DNA from: Arenimonas sp.
GTDB lineage: Bacteria > Pseudomonadota > Alphaproteobacteria > Rhizobiales > Rhizobiaceae
Reading direction: 5' to 3'
DNA length: 64,000 bases
Assembly: GCA_019459145.1 (NCBI GenBank)
Contig: JAIBEK010000018.1
Coordinates: 186,001-250,000 of the forward strand
Numbering within the stretch: position 1 is the first letter of the stretch; the number at the start of each line of letters is the position of its first letter. The notes beneath the pieces were generated by a model. It was not told the origin of the DNA. It ran no database searches and saw nothing but the letters and a program-made list of their open reading frames with translations. The position numbers and the translations under genes were made by a program. Below, piece after piece: positions 1 to 9,942 of this stretch.

Positions 1-1
1 T

Positions 2-910
2 ACGGAGCGACTTTCCGCCCGTTTCGATCTGGTTTGCGTGCCGCATGGCCCGGAACTCGAGATTTCCTCAGACGATGCCGAAAAGATACGTGCGATTGCC
101 GTGTCGGGCGCGCTTACCGCCAACTGGATCGCCAGGCTGCCGAACCTCGAAATGGTCGCCAGTTTCGGCGTGGGCTATGACGGCGTCGACGTTCGCGCCG
201 CCGCGGCGCGCGGCATTGTCGTCTCCAACACTCCGGACGTGTTGAACGACGAGGTCGCCGATACCGCGATCGCCCTGTTGCTCAACACGGTTCGGCAATT
301 GCCGCAGGCGGAGACCTGGCTGCGCCAGGGACGCTGGGCGGCCGAGGGGCCTTTCCCACTCTCGCCGCTGTCGCTGAAAGGGCGGCATGTCGGCATTCAC
401 GGGCTCGGCCGGATCGGCCTGGAGATCGCGCGGCGGCTGGAGCCCTTCAAGGTGAAGATCAGCTATTGCACGCGCCGGCCGCGCGCGGATGTCGGCTACA
501 CCCATTTCCCCACGCTGCTCGGTCTTGCCGAGGCGGTCGACACATTGATCTCGATCGTACCGAAGACGCCCGCGACGATCGGGGCGATCGATGCGAATGT
601 TTTGAAGGCGCTGGGGCCGCGTGGCGTGCTGATCAATGTCGGTCGGGGCACGACGGTCGACGAGCCGGCGCTGATCGCGGCGCTGAAGGCGGGAACGATC
701 GCTGCGGCGGGCCTCGATGTCTTCATGAACGAGCCGCAGGTGCCGCAGGACCTGATCGATTTACCGAACGTCTCGCTGCTTCCGCATGTCGCCTCGGCCT
801 CGGTCCCGACCCGCAATGCCATGGCGGATCTGGTGGTCGACAATCTGATCGCCTGGTTCGACACGGGCCGGGCTTTGACGCCGGTGCCGGAAACGCCGCA
901 AGAGACCTGA
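2..910 (+). CDS. D-isomer-specific 2-hydroxyacid dehydrogenase, 5' end outside window
   Basis: This is an NAD(P)H-dependent reductase of 2-oxoacids such as glyoxylate or hydroxypyruvate; the exact substrate cannot be read from sequence. The reading frame is open to the left edge, so the start lies upstream. A GTG at 38 is internal, because in-frame sequence before it (TERLSARFDLVCV) fits the family. Visible family features are the dinucleotide-binding motif GLGRIGLEIARRL, the substrate-binding Arg in INVGRGTTVDEPAL, the Glu in DVFMNEPQVP and the catalytic His in LLPHVASAS. About 300 residues are present, close to full length for the family. It is followed by a convergent glutamine amidotransferase-like gene 34 bases away. 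Confidence 0.9.
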   Translation, partial: TERLSARFDLVCVPHGPELEISSDDAEKIRAIAVSGALTANWIARLPNLEMVASFGVGYDGVDVRAAAARGIVVSNTPDVLNDEVADTAIALLLNTVRQLPQAETWLRQGRWAAEGPFPLSPLSLKGRHVGIHGLGRIGLEIARRLEPFKVKISYCTRRPRADVGYTHFPTLLGLAEAVDTLISIVPKTPATIGAIDANVLKALGPRGVLINVGRGTTVDEPALIAALKAGTIAAAGLDVFMNEPQVPQDLIDLPNVSLLPHVASASVPTRNAMADLVVDNLIAWFDTGRALTPVPETPQET

Positions 911-944
911 GGCGGACTTTTACGGCAAACGGCTCAGGGCCGGC

Positions 945-1700
945 TCAGGCCTTGCTCTTTGCGTAGGCGCGCACGGCGTCGCCGAAGGCCTCGAACAGGG
1001 CGCGCGACGGGCTGTCGGTTTCTGCCCAGTATTCCGGATGCCATTGCACGCCGATGGCAAAGCCCTTGGCGTCGATCACCGATACCGCCTCGATCGTGCC
1101 GTCCTCGGCCAGTGCCTCCACCTGAAGGCCTGGAGCCGTTTTCGAGATCGCCTGGCGATGCAGCGAGTTGACCTGGATCGAACCGGCGGTACCGAGATAG
1201 CGGGCAATACAGGAACCTTCCGCCACGATCACGTCCTGGCGAATGCTGTAGACAACGTCGCGATTGTCATGCTGCGGCTTGCGGTGGTCCCACACGCCTT
1301 CCTGCTCCTGGATCTCGCTGGCCAGCGTTCCACCGAGCGCGACATTCAGTTCCTGGATGCCGCGACAGATGGCAAACAGTGGAATGCCGCGTTCGATTGC
1401 CCGGCGGATGAGCGGCAGGGTGGTGGCGTCGCGCGCCGGGTCGAACGGACCGTCGCTGTCGCGCGCTTCCGCGCCGTAGAGCGCCGGGTGGACGTTGGTG
1501 GCCGAGCCCGAGACGAGGAGCCCGTCGACCCGGTCCAGCAGAGCATCGGTTTCGTTTCCGTCCTCGAAGGCCGGGATGATGAAGGACATCACGCCGGCGA
1601 CCTTGAGGGCGGCACGGACATATTGGTTCTGGGCGGCATGCCAGTGCGTTCCGTCGAATTCGCGAATGTCGGCGGGAATGGCAATGATCGGCTTGGGCAT
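945..1700 (-). CDS. Gamma-glutamyl-gamma-aminobutyrate hydrolase family protein (class I glutamine amidotransferase-like)
   Basis: The 251-residue protein matches the PuuD/peptidase C26 family, which hydrolyses gamma-glutamyl amide bonds, for example gamma-glutamyl-GABA in putrescine breakdown. The nucleophile elbow FAICRGIQELNVALGG places the catalytic Cys at about residue 112. The VQWHPE motif supplies His221 and Glu223 of the triad. Length is normal and there is no signal peptide, so it is cytoplasmic. No other putrescine genes lie nearby, so the true substrate is open. Class assignment is firm; the exact reaction is inferred. Confidence 0.87.
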   Translation of the reverse strand: MPKPIIAIPADIREFDGTHWHAAQNQYVRAALKVAGVMSFIIPAFEDGNETDALLDRVDGLLVSGSATNVHPALYGAEARDSDGPFDPARDATTLPLIRRAIERGIPLFAICRGIQELNVALGGTLASEIQEQEGVWDHRKPQHDNRDVVYSIRQDVIVAEGSCIARYLGTAGSIQVNSLHRQAISKTAPGLQVEALAEDGTIEAVSVIDAKGFAIGVQWHPEYWAETDSPSRALFEAFGDAVRAYAKSKA

Positions 1701-3235
<1,535 letters not shown>

Positions 3236-3261
3236 GCTTTACCAGGCCGTAGACCATCGGA

Positions 3262-3290
3262 GGCTCCGGGTTCTTGCCCGGAGCCTTTTT
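3262..3290 (+). terminator. Rho-independent terminator of takP
   Basis: A perfect 9-bp stem, GGCTCCGGG (3262-3270) with CCCGGAGCC (3277-3285), has a 6-base loop and is followed by five T. It lies 27 bases after the takP stop. Confidence 0.93.
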
Positions 3291-3349
3291 CGTGGGCGGT
3301 CGGCGGGACAGGGACGTCGGATCTGCCGTTCGCCACAAGTCCTTGCTTA

Positions 3350-3388
3350 GGCCAAAACAAAACGCCCCGGACCTTCAATCCGGGGCGT
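3350..3388 (-). terminator. Rho-independent terminator of dctQ-dctM
   Basis: Read on the minus strand, ACGCCCCGG and CCGGGGCGT (plus-strand arms 3362-3370 and 3380-3388, loop of 9) form a perfect stem followed by TTTTGTTTTGG. It sits about 50 bases beyond the dctM stop and faces the takP terminator. Confidence 0.88.
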
Positions 3389-3436
3389 CTGCTATTGTGC
3401 TCGTCTGCAGGTATTCCGAGGGGTCCCGGCTCGTGC

Positions 3437-5275
3437 TTACCGGATGACCGGCGGCTGGCTGAGGTCGGTGGCCGGATTGGCTGCGGGCGCTGCCGGAGCA
3501 GGCGCCGGCTGCGGTCCGCCCAGGTTGAGCGGCGGCAGGCCCATGGCCGGAGCCTGGGCGCCATTGCCGTTCGCGCCACCCAGTGGGGGCAGGCCGAAAT
3601 TCGGCGCGCCGTTGCCGTCCGAGCCGAGCGGCGGCAGCGTCATGCCCCCGCCCTGGCCGAAGCCGGGAACCTCGATCTGCACGTCGGCCGGGTTGATGGT
3701 CGGAGCATCGCCCTTGTAGCGCATGACCAGGCCGGGGAAGGCGATGACCACCATGATCGCCAGGAACTGGATGATGATGTAGGGGAACACGCCCTTGTAG
3801 ATGTCCAGCGTCTTCATGCCGTCCATCGTCTTGCCGGTCACCTTGTCCTTCCACTTTCCGGCCGGCGCGATCGAGCGCAGGTAGAACAGCGAGAAGCCGA
3901 AGGGCGGGGTGAGGAACGAGGTCTGCAGGTTGATGCCGAGGATGACGCCGAACCAGACCAGGTCGATACCGAGCTTGTCGGCGACCGGAGCCAGCAGCGG
4001 CACCATGATGAAGGCGATCTCGAAGAAGTCGATGAAGCAGCCGAGGATGAAGACGATGATCGTCACCACGATCAGGAAGCCGTATTCACCGCCGGGAAGC
4101 GCGGTCAGCAGTTCCTCGATCCAGACATTGCCGTTGATGCCGTAGAAGGTCAGGCCGAAGACGCGGGCGCCGATCAGGATCATCATGACGAAGGCCGACA
4201 GCTTGGTCGTGGCGTCGAGCGCATGCTTCATGGTCGCCATCGACAGGCGGCCCTTCATCGCCGCCATGATGATCGCGCCGGCGGCTCCCATGGCGCCGCC
4301 TTCGGTCGGCGTCGCGATGCCGAGGAAGATGGTGCCGAGCACGAGGAAGATCAGCGCCAGCGGCGGGATCAGGACGATGATGACCTGCTGGGTCAGCCGT
4401 GAGATGATATTGAGGTTGAACGTCCGGTTGGCCAGAGCGACGAGATAGACGGCGAAGACGCCGAAGGCGAGCGCGGACACTTCACGCCATTCGGGGCTTT
4501 CAATGCCGGTGAAGAGCACTTCATGGCCGAGGAAATACAGGCCGACGCTGATGGCGATCATCACGACCAGCGAGGTGACGCCGCCGCCGAGGGTGCGGGC
4601 TTCGAGCGGCAGAGCCGGCGCCCAATTCGGTTTGATCATCGTGATGGCGAAGATGTAGAGGCAGTAGGCGGCGATGATCAGGAGCGCCGGATACAGAGCG
4701 CCGACATACATGTCGCCGACGGAGCGGCCGAGCTGGTCTGCCATGACGATCAGGACGAGCGATGGCGGGACGATTTGGGCGAGCGTGCCCGAGGCGGCGA
4801 TCGTGCCGGCGACCAGCGGACGGTTGTAGTTATAGCGCAGCATGATCGGCAGCGAGATCAGGCCCATAGCCATGACCGAGGCGGCGACGACGCCGGTGGT
4901 GGCGCCCAGCAGCGCGCCGACCAGGATGACCGCATAGGCGAGACCGCCGCGGATCGGGCCGAACAGCTGGCCGATGGTGTCCAGCAGGTCTTCCGCCATG
5001 CGCGAGCGCTCGAGGATGAGGCCCATCAAGGTGAAGAACGGGATCGACAGGAGCGTGTCATTGTACATGATGCCGTAGATGCGGTCCGGATGGGACTGCA
5101 ACAGCGGCCAGAAGAGCCTGATTTCCGGGGAAATAGTGGAAAGCTCGACGCCGAAGGCGAAATAGATGAGGCCGCCGGCGGCGAGTGTGAAAGCCACGGG
5201 ATAGCCGAGCAGAAGCATCAGCATCACCGTGGTGAACATGATCGGGGCGAGATTGTGCGCGATGAAATCGATCAT
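3437..5275 (-). CDS. dctM: TRAP transporter large permease DctM with Gly/Pro-rich C-terminal tail
   Basis: Twelve-helix-type membrane subunit that drives cation-coupled uptake of the ligand delivered by the binding protein. The sequence is hydrophobic across residues 1-515, with family landmarks such as GLILERSRMAEDLLD, LLGATTGVVAASVMAMG, PTEGGAMGAAGA and LTPPFGFSLFYLR. It is 612 residues long, well over the usual DctM length, because of a tail of about 90 residues after residue 520 rich in Gly, Pro, Asn and Ala. The tail carries three LPPL repeats at about 547-550, 562-565 and 580-583. The start lies one base after the dctQ stop, so the two are translationally coupled. Takes 2-oxoacids if takP is its partner. 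Confidence 0.93.
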   Translation of the reverse strand: MIDFIAHNLAPIMFTTVMLMLLLGYPVAFTLAAGGLIYFAFGVELSTISPEIRLFWPLLQSHPDRIYGIMYNDTLLSIPFFTLMGLILERSRMAEDLLDTIGQLFGPIRGGLAYAVILVGALLGATTGVVAASVMAMGLISLPIMLRYNYNRPLVAGTIAASGTLAQIVPPSLVLIVMADQLGRSVGDMYVGALYPALLIIAAYCLYIFAITMIKPNWAPALPLEARTLGGGVTSLVVMIAISVGLYFLGHEVLFTGIESPEWREVSALAFGVFAVYLVALANRTFNLNIISRLTQQVIIVLIPPLALIFLVLGTIFLGIATPTEGGAMGAAGAIIMAAMKGRLSMATMKHALDATTKLSAFVMMILIGARVFGLTFYGINGNVWIEELLTALPGGEYGFLIVVTIIVFILGCFIDFFEIAFIMVPLLAPVADKLGIDLVWFGVILGINLQTSFLTPPFGFSLFYLRSIAPAGKWKDKVTGKTMDGMKTLDIYKGVFPYIIIQFLAIMVVIAFPGLVMRYKGDAPTINPADVQIEVPGFGQGGGMTLPPLGSDGNGAPNFGLPPLGGANGNGAQAPAMGLPPLNLGGPQPAPAPAAPAANPATDLSQPPVIR

Positions 5276-5276
5276 G

Positions 5277-5828
5277 TCAGTGCCCCGTCACTTCGTTGGC
5301 GTCTTTTGCGTCGGCCGCGTCTTCGAGGTGGCCGGAGATGATGGCGGCACGCTTGATGATCTCGGAGATCGCCTGGGCACTCAACAGCAGGAAGCCGAAG
5401 AAGACCGCAGCTTTCGCCGGCCAGACGATCAAGCCGCCGGCGCTGGAGGAGATTTCGCCGATAGTGAAGGAGTTCAAGAACCACGGCCAGGCAAGCCAGG
5501 TCATCAGGAAGGTGAAGGGGACAAGGAAGATGATGTGCAGGATCAGGTCGATCCAGTCACGCGTTCTCTTGCTCCACGAACTCGCGACGATGTCGATGCG
5601 GATATGCTCGTTTTTCAGCAGGGTATAGGCCGCGGCGAGCATGAACACGGTACCGTAGAGATACCACTGCAGTTCGAGCCAGGCATTCGACGATATGTCG
5701 AACATCTTGCGGATGACCGCATTGCCGGCGCTGATCAGGACGGCGGCAAGGAGCAGCCAGGACACCCAGCGTCCTATTGCCCCGTTGATCGCATCGATCA
5801 CCCGGGTGATTGCCAGTAACACTTTCAT
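5277..5828 (-). CDS. dctQ: TRAP transporter small permease DctQ
   Basis: Small four-helix membrane subunit of the TRAP transporter, 183 residues, normal for the family. Hydrophobic segments lie at about residues 20-40, 55-75, 93-115 and 135-157, and the motif LKNEHIRIDIVASSWSKRTRDWIDL is typical of DctQ. GGGGA precedes the ATG at suitable spacing. It is the first gene of the dctQ-dctM unit, and the dctM start follows its stop by one base. A perfect inverted repeat (5846-5862) lies just upstream of the ribosome-binding site and could be an operator. Confidence 0.92.
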   Translation of the reverse strand: MKVLLAITRVIDAINGAIGRWVSWLLLAAVLISAGNAVIRKMFDISSNAWLELQWYLYGTVFMLAAAYTLLKNEHIRIDIVASSWSKRTRDWIDLILHIIFLVPFTFLMTWLAWPWFLNSFTIGEISSSAGGLIVWPAKAAVFFGFLLLSAQAISEIIKRAAIISGHLEDAADAKDANEVTGH

Positions 5829-6265
5829 GTTTGTCTCCCCAAATACTAAGGGTCGTCCTTAGAGCATGAAAAGGCGACGTGCAACGGGTGAAAGATCCGG
5901 TTTTCCGGCCTTTTCCGCAATCTGCCCCCTCTGTTCATGTAGCCTTTCGTCTAATGCATAACGTCAGTTTTTGGCAGATGCAGCGGCGGTCTCGGGGGAG
6001 GTCAGGAGACCATCTGGTGGGTCATTCGCGGCGTCCCATTTCGGGACAAGGCACGGCATGCCGTTTTATCGGCCTTAACGCGTTTGAAACGAGCGATTTG
6101 CCATCCTGGCGAAATTGCGCAAGCTGCGGCAGTGGCCTGGGGACTGATGTCGCGCGGGGTGTCGTGTCTAAACGACGCTTGTGCTCGACTATGGATTTTC
6201 CTGTGTTTTTGGCAATCGATTTTTAAATCGTTTTGCATAGGTTGCAGGGACAAGGAGGCCAACGG
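5829..6265. other. Divergent intergenic region dctQ / GGDEF-EAL gene
   Basis: About 440 bases separating divergent genes. A 115-codon open frame at 5879-6226 has no family resemblance or ribosome-binding site and I do not call it. The supported contents are the inverted repeat at 5846-5862 and the AAGGAGG ribosome-binding site at 6252-6258 for the gene to the right. The rest carries no signal I can name. Confidence 0.5.
5846..5862 (-). promoter_or_regulatory. Inverted repeat in dctQ leader
   Basis: CTAAGG and CCTTAG are perfect 6-bp arms around a 5-base spacer, 18 bases before the dctQ start and next to its GGGGA ribosome-binding site. The position suits a repressor operator or a leader hairpin; no regulator gene lies beside it. 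Confidence 0.45.
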
Positions 6266-8569
6266 ATGAAGGCTCATGGCACGAAAGCTGTGCCGACGGA
6301 CGTTTACCTGTCCTTCGTCAGCTCGCTGTTCGGCAACAGGCGGACTCTGTTCACCGGCATGCTGGTCCACATCCTGACCTATCTCGTGGTCTATCATAAG
6401 ACCAAGGATCTGGTCTTCGTCATGCTGGCCGTCGCCTTCGTGGTTGTCTTCGCCAATCGTCTCCTCCTCTTCGCCCGCTTCAGCAAGGCCGAGAAGTCGA
6501 CCTGGTCGCTCGAGGACATCCGGCAATGGGAGGCGCGCTATGTCCTGGGCGGCGCCTCGACCGCGGCCATTCTCGGGATCGGCTGCGGCTATTCCATTCT
6601 CGAATTCGAGGATACCTTCGTCGAGCTTGCCTGCGTTTCCGTGACCATGGCCTCCATGGTGTCCGTCGTCGGTCGCAATTATGGCTCGCGGCTGGCCGTC
6701 AACCTTCAGAGCCTGGCCTGTTGCGCTCCGATCATCGTCGGCGCCGCCTTTTCGCAAGACCCCTACAAGGTCCTGTTGTCGGTCATGCTCATTCCCTTCG
6801 TCCTGACAACCCAGGCGATGGCGAAGGGCGTGCGCGAATTTCTCTATGAGAACGTCCTCGCGGCCCGGGAAATCAAGAAGGTCGTCGGCAGCTTCGACAC
6901 CGCGCTCAACAATATGACGCACGGCCTGATCATGCTCGATCCGCACAACCGCATCGAGGTCATCAATCGCAAGGCCTGCGACTTGCTCAATCTCGGCGAG
7001 CGGGCGCGGCTGAAGAGCTGCGATCTCGACGTCGTGCTGCGTTACGGCGTGCGCCATACCTTCATCGACGGTTCGATGCCGAGCCTGATCCAGCGCCAGC
7101 TCGCGCAGTTGATGGACGGCACGATTTCGCGGGCCATCATGCAGTTCTCCGAGGATCTGGTGCTGGAATTCTCCGCCAGCCGTCGCCCCGAGGGCGGCGT
7201 GGTGCTGATCTTCGAGGACGTCACTGCGCGCGTGCGCGCCGACCGCAAGATCCTGCACATGGTGCGGTTCGATTCACTGACCGGACTGCCGCAGCGCGGC
7301 TATTTCGCCGAACTCGTCAAGGACCAGATCGCGGCGCGCAGCAAGGGGGGCGAGATCGCCTTCATGGTCCTCGATGTCGACGAGTTCAAGCATGTCAACG
7401 ACATGAAGGGTCACGTGACCGGCGACCGGCTGCTCGCGGCGATCGCCAACCGGCTGCTGAAGCTCGCCGCAGGGGAGGCGATCGTCGGCCATCTCGTCGG
7501 TGACCAGTTCGTCCTGTTCTTCCCCAATGCCGAGGAACGTTCCGATCTGGAGCAGCGCATGCGCGCCATCCATGCCGCCATCGCCGGTCAATACGACATC
7601 GACGGGACCAGTTTTGCCGTGACCTTCTGTGCCGGCGCGGTGCAGATGGACGTCGCCGAATTGCGCATGGAGGAATGGCAGATCAAGGCCGACCTGGCGG
7701 TGTTCGAATCAAAGTCGCGCGGCAAGGGGAATTTCACAGTCTTCGCCCAGGAGATGGATGCGCGCTATATCGAGCGCCAGCGGCTGAAGACCGACCTGAA
7801 GGAAGCGGTCGAGGCCGGCGCGCTGCAGGCCGTCTACCAGCCGATGTTCGTGTCCGACGGATCGCGGATCGCATGCTGCGAGGCGCTGTCGCGCTGGACC
7901 CATCCGGAAAAGGGCGCGATCCCGCCCAATATCTTCATCCAGATCGCCGAAGAAATGGGGATCGTGGCCGACATCACCCGCTTCATGATCCGCACGGCGT
8001 GCCGCGATTGCGTGACCTGGCCGGAGACGATCGGCGTCTCGGTCAATCTGTCTGTCCAGGACCTGCGCAACGACGACATCGTCAGGACGGTGCTCGATGC
8101 GCTCGAGGAGTCGGGGCTGGCGCCGACGCGCCTGCACCTCGAGGTCACCGAGTCGAGCCTGATCGAGGAACTGGGCGCCGTCCGCCTCATCCTCGAGGAA
8201 TTGCGCCAGCACGGCATCACCATCGCGATCGACGATTTCGGCACCGGCTTCTCCAGCCTCAGCTATCTCGATTCGCTGCCGGTCGACCAGGTCAAGATCG
8301 ACCGTTCCTTCGTTCGCAACATCGGCGAGGATGCCAAGCGGCTGAAGCTGCTGCGCGGCATCGTCACCCTGTCGCGCCAGCTCGATCTCGGCATCATCGT
8401 CGAAGGGGTGGAGACCCAGGAACAACTCGCGCTGCTGGCAAAATACGACCTGGCGGACCTCATCCAGGGCTATGTCTATTCGATGCCGATCGCCTCGAAT
8501 GCCGTCGCCGACCTCGCCGAACGGGCCGAAAAGAAGCTGGTTGCCGCCGGCGCCGCGAACGTCGCCTGA
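6266..8569 (+). CDS. Membrane GGDEF-EAL protein, degenerate GGDEF, likely c-di-GMP phosphodiesterase
   Basis: A 767-residue signalling protein. Residues about 30-185 contain several membrane segments, about 205-325 form a PAS-like region, then a GGDEF domain (about 335-490) and an EAL domain (about 505-755). The cyclase signature reads VGDQF at 411-415 in place of GGDEF, so Gly and the catalytic Glu are lost. The EAL domain keeps EAL at 539-541, VNLS, EVTES, DDFGTG at 656-661, VKID and EGVET at 713-717. I infer hydrolysis of cyclic di-GMP rather than synthesis. AAGGAGG seven bases before the ATG at 6266 decides the start over an upstream in-frame ATG at 6233. It stands alone as a transcription unit. 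Confidence 0.92.
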   Translation: MKAHGTKAVPTDVYLSFVSSLFGNRRTLFTGMLVHILTYLVVYHKTKDLVFVMLAVAFVVVFANRLLLFARFSKAEKSTWSLEDIRQWEARYVLGGASTAAILGIGCGYSILEFEDTFVELACVSVTMASMVSVVGRNYGSRLAVNLQSLACCAPIIVGAAFSQDPYKVLLSVMLIPFVLTTQAMAKGVREFLYENVLAAREIKKVVGSFDTALNNMTHGLIMLDPHNRIEVINRKACDLLNLGERARLKSCDLDVVLRYGVRHTFIDGSMPSLIQRQLAQLMDGTISRAIMQFSEDLVLEFSASRRPEGGVVLIFEDVTARVRADRKILHMVRFDSLTGLPQRGYFAELVKDQIAARSKGGEIAFMVLDVDEFKHVNDMKGHVTGDRLLAAIANRLLKLAAGEAIVGHLVGDQFVLFFPNAEERSDLEQRMRAIHAAIAGQYDIDGTSFAVTFCAGAVQMDVAELRMEEWQIKADLAVFESKSRGKGNFTVFAQEMDARYIERQRLKTDLKEAVEAGALQAVYQPMFVSDGSRIACCEALSRWTHPEKGAIPPNIFIQIAEEMGIVADITRFMIRTACRDCVTWPETIGVSVNLSVQDLRNDDIVRTVLDALEESGLAPTRLHLEVTESSLIEELGAVRLILEELRQHGITIAIDDFGTGFSSLSYLDSLPVDQVKIDRSFVRNIGEDAKRLKLLRGIVTLSRQLDLGIIVEGVETQEQLALLAKYDLADLIQGYVYSMPIASNAVADLAERAEKKLVAAGAANVA

Positions 8570-8667
8570 TATCAGTCCAGATCTGGTTTGCGAAATCCCC
8601 TGTATTTCAAGGGTGCGCCAAAGGCCGCAACCCTCGGTTAACCATGTTTTCTAAGCATTTGTTAACC

Positions 8668-8753
8668 TTAACAAACGGTAAATGGTCGCAGTGCTAGATT
8701 TCGCAAGTGTGCAACCTCTCGTGGTTCGCTAAGGTTGGTTAACAAACCGTAAA
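8668..8753. repeat. Direct 15-bp repeat upstream of FeeM-like gene
   Basis: TTAACAAACGGTAAA at 8668-8682 and TTAACAAACCGTAAA at 8739-8753 differ by one base and are 71 bases apart. The second copy ends 15 bases before the start codon. Further TTAACC half-sites occur at 8638-8643 and 8662-8667. Such TTAAC-rich sites resemble CtrA half-sites, but the full TTAA-N7-TTAA arrangement is not present. A regulator-binding role is inferred. Confidence 0.5.
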
Positions 8754-8768
8754 CCGCGAGGCCACCGA

Positions 8769-9530
8769 ATGAATGCACGCGCCGAGGTGCCCGAAAGCTT
8801 TGCTTCAAGGCTGATGTCGCTGCTCGACAATATCGAGTATCGCCGCATCGAAAGCAGCGAGGATTTTGGCGAGATCGAACGGCTCCGTTACCGCGCTTAC
8901 AAGGCGGCTGACGTCCTGCCGGTCGGCGCAGCCAGTCTGATCGACGACATCGATTTCGACGACCATGCCTATGTCTTCGGCGTCTACTATTTCGAGGAAC
9001 TGGTTAGCACCGTGCGGCTGCACTATGTGACGCCAAGCCACCCGGTCGCACAGTCATCGGGTGTGTTTCCGGATGCGATCGACGATTTCCTCGAGGCGGG
9101 GCTCACCCTCATCGATCCGGCGCGTTTCGCCGTCGAGCCACAGGTCGCCGCGGAGCTTCCGGTCCTGCCCTACATCACGCTCAGGCCGAGCATTGTCGCT
9201 GCCGCCTATTTCAAGGCCGACCGCGTGTTGCAGCATGTGCGACCGCCACATGCTGCTTTCTACAAACGCGTCTTCTATGCCGACACGATCGTCGATCGCA
9301 GGATGACCGAGATCTACGGGCTGGAACTGACGCTGCTCGCCACGAACACCCATACGACGGGCAGGAAGTTGCTTGAGCGCTACCCGTTCTTCAATTCGGG
9401 TGAACACGAGCGGCGCTTGATGTTCGGCCGTGACAGAACGCAGGCGGCGCCGTCGCTTACCGTGCTGCCTTCCGCACGCCTGGTGGCCGAGGGGCACATT
9501 CCAGGGGCCATTGCCGGTGTGCATTATTGA
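8769..9530 (+). CDS. FeeM-like N-acyl amino acid synthase / autoinducer-synthase fold protein
   Basis: A 253-residue protein whose middle part resembles the N-acyl amino acid synthase FeeM family, related in fold to GNAT acyltransferases and acyl-homoserine lactone synthases. Clues are EIERLRYRAYKAADVLP near residue 38 (the R-x-R-Y pattern of the family), DDIDFDDHAYVFGVYYFEE, LVSTVRLHY, and the later LIDPARFAVEP segment. A reaction joining an acyl chain from acyl carrier protein to an amino acid amine is inferred from the family, not shown. No signal peptide or membrane segment is visible. It is monocistronic, preceded by a duplicated TTAACAAAC-GTAAA element. No LuxR-type receptor is adjacent. 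Confidence 0.7.
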   Translation: MNARAEVPESFASRLMSLLDNIEYRRIESSEDFGEIERLRYRAYKAADVLPVGAASLIDDIDFDDHAYVFGVYYFEELVSTVRLHYVTPSHPVAQSSGVFPDAIDDFLEAGLTLIDPARFAVEPQVAAELPVLPYITLRPSIVAAAYFKADRVLQHVRPPHAAFYKRVFYADTIVDRRMTEIYGLELTLLATNTHTTGRKLLERYPFFNSGEHERRLMFGRDRTQAAPSLTVLPSARLVAEGHIPGAIAGVHY

Positions 9531-9690
9531 ATAATCCAGCATGGGGCGCGCTGACTGATTGCACTCCTTTGAAGCTTTGTGTAAGGCGGAAAAGGGGAGA
9601 GGCGTGTTCGACGCAGCAGCCTGCACCTGGTGAGATTCAAGTCGGCGGCCCGCTACCAAGGTGATGCGGCCGCCCAATGGGAGACAGATC

Positions 9691-9915
9691 ATGAGCGAAC
9701 ACCACGGCGGTCCCGTCGAAACCGGCGCTTCGATGAACTATAACGAGCATGAAAAGACCTATGATCTCTTCGTTGCCGGGACCAAGTACAGCACCATCTT
9801 CCTCGTCGCATTGCTGATCGCCATGGCGGCCGGCTTCTTCGGTGGCGCCGGCTTCCTCGGCGGCCTGATCGTTCTCGTCGTGCTGACCGTCGCCGGCGTT
9901 TTCCTGATGCGTTGA
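9691..9915 (+). CDS. aa3-type cytochrome c oxidase subunit IV (COX4_pro_2)
   Basis: A 74-residue, single- or double-span membrane protein of the short subunit IV found in alphaproteobacterial aa3 oxidases. The soluble N-terminus ends with MNYNEHEKTYDLFVAGTKYS, the family signature, followed by hydrophobic segments to the C-terminus. I take the ATG at 9691, with GGGAGA at 9679-9684, instead of GTG 9661. In many rhizobia this gene precedes the transhydrogenase genes pntA, pntAB and pntB; here it is followed by two reduced transhydrogenase-like genes with no pntA between. Confidence 0.9.
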   Translation: MSEHHGGPVETGASMNYNEHEKTYDLFVAGTKYSTIFLVALLIAMAAGFFGGAGFLGGLIVLVVLTVAGVFLMR

Positions 9916-9942
9916 TCGGTCGGCGGCAGGAAAGGCGCAAGC

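Noticed and set aside
5879..6226. A 115-codon open frame in the dctQ / GGDEF-EAL gap
   Set aside because: There is no ribosome-binding site, no hydrophobic or conserved segment, and irregular composition.
8638..8682. A full CtrA site before the FeeM-like gene
   Set aside because: TTAACC half-sites are present but not with the TTAA-N7-TTAA spacing, so I report only repeats.
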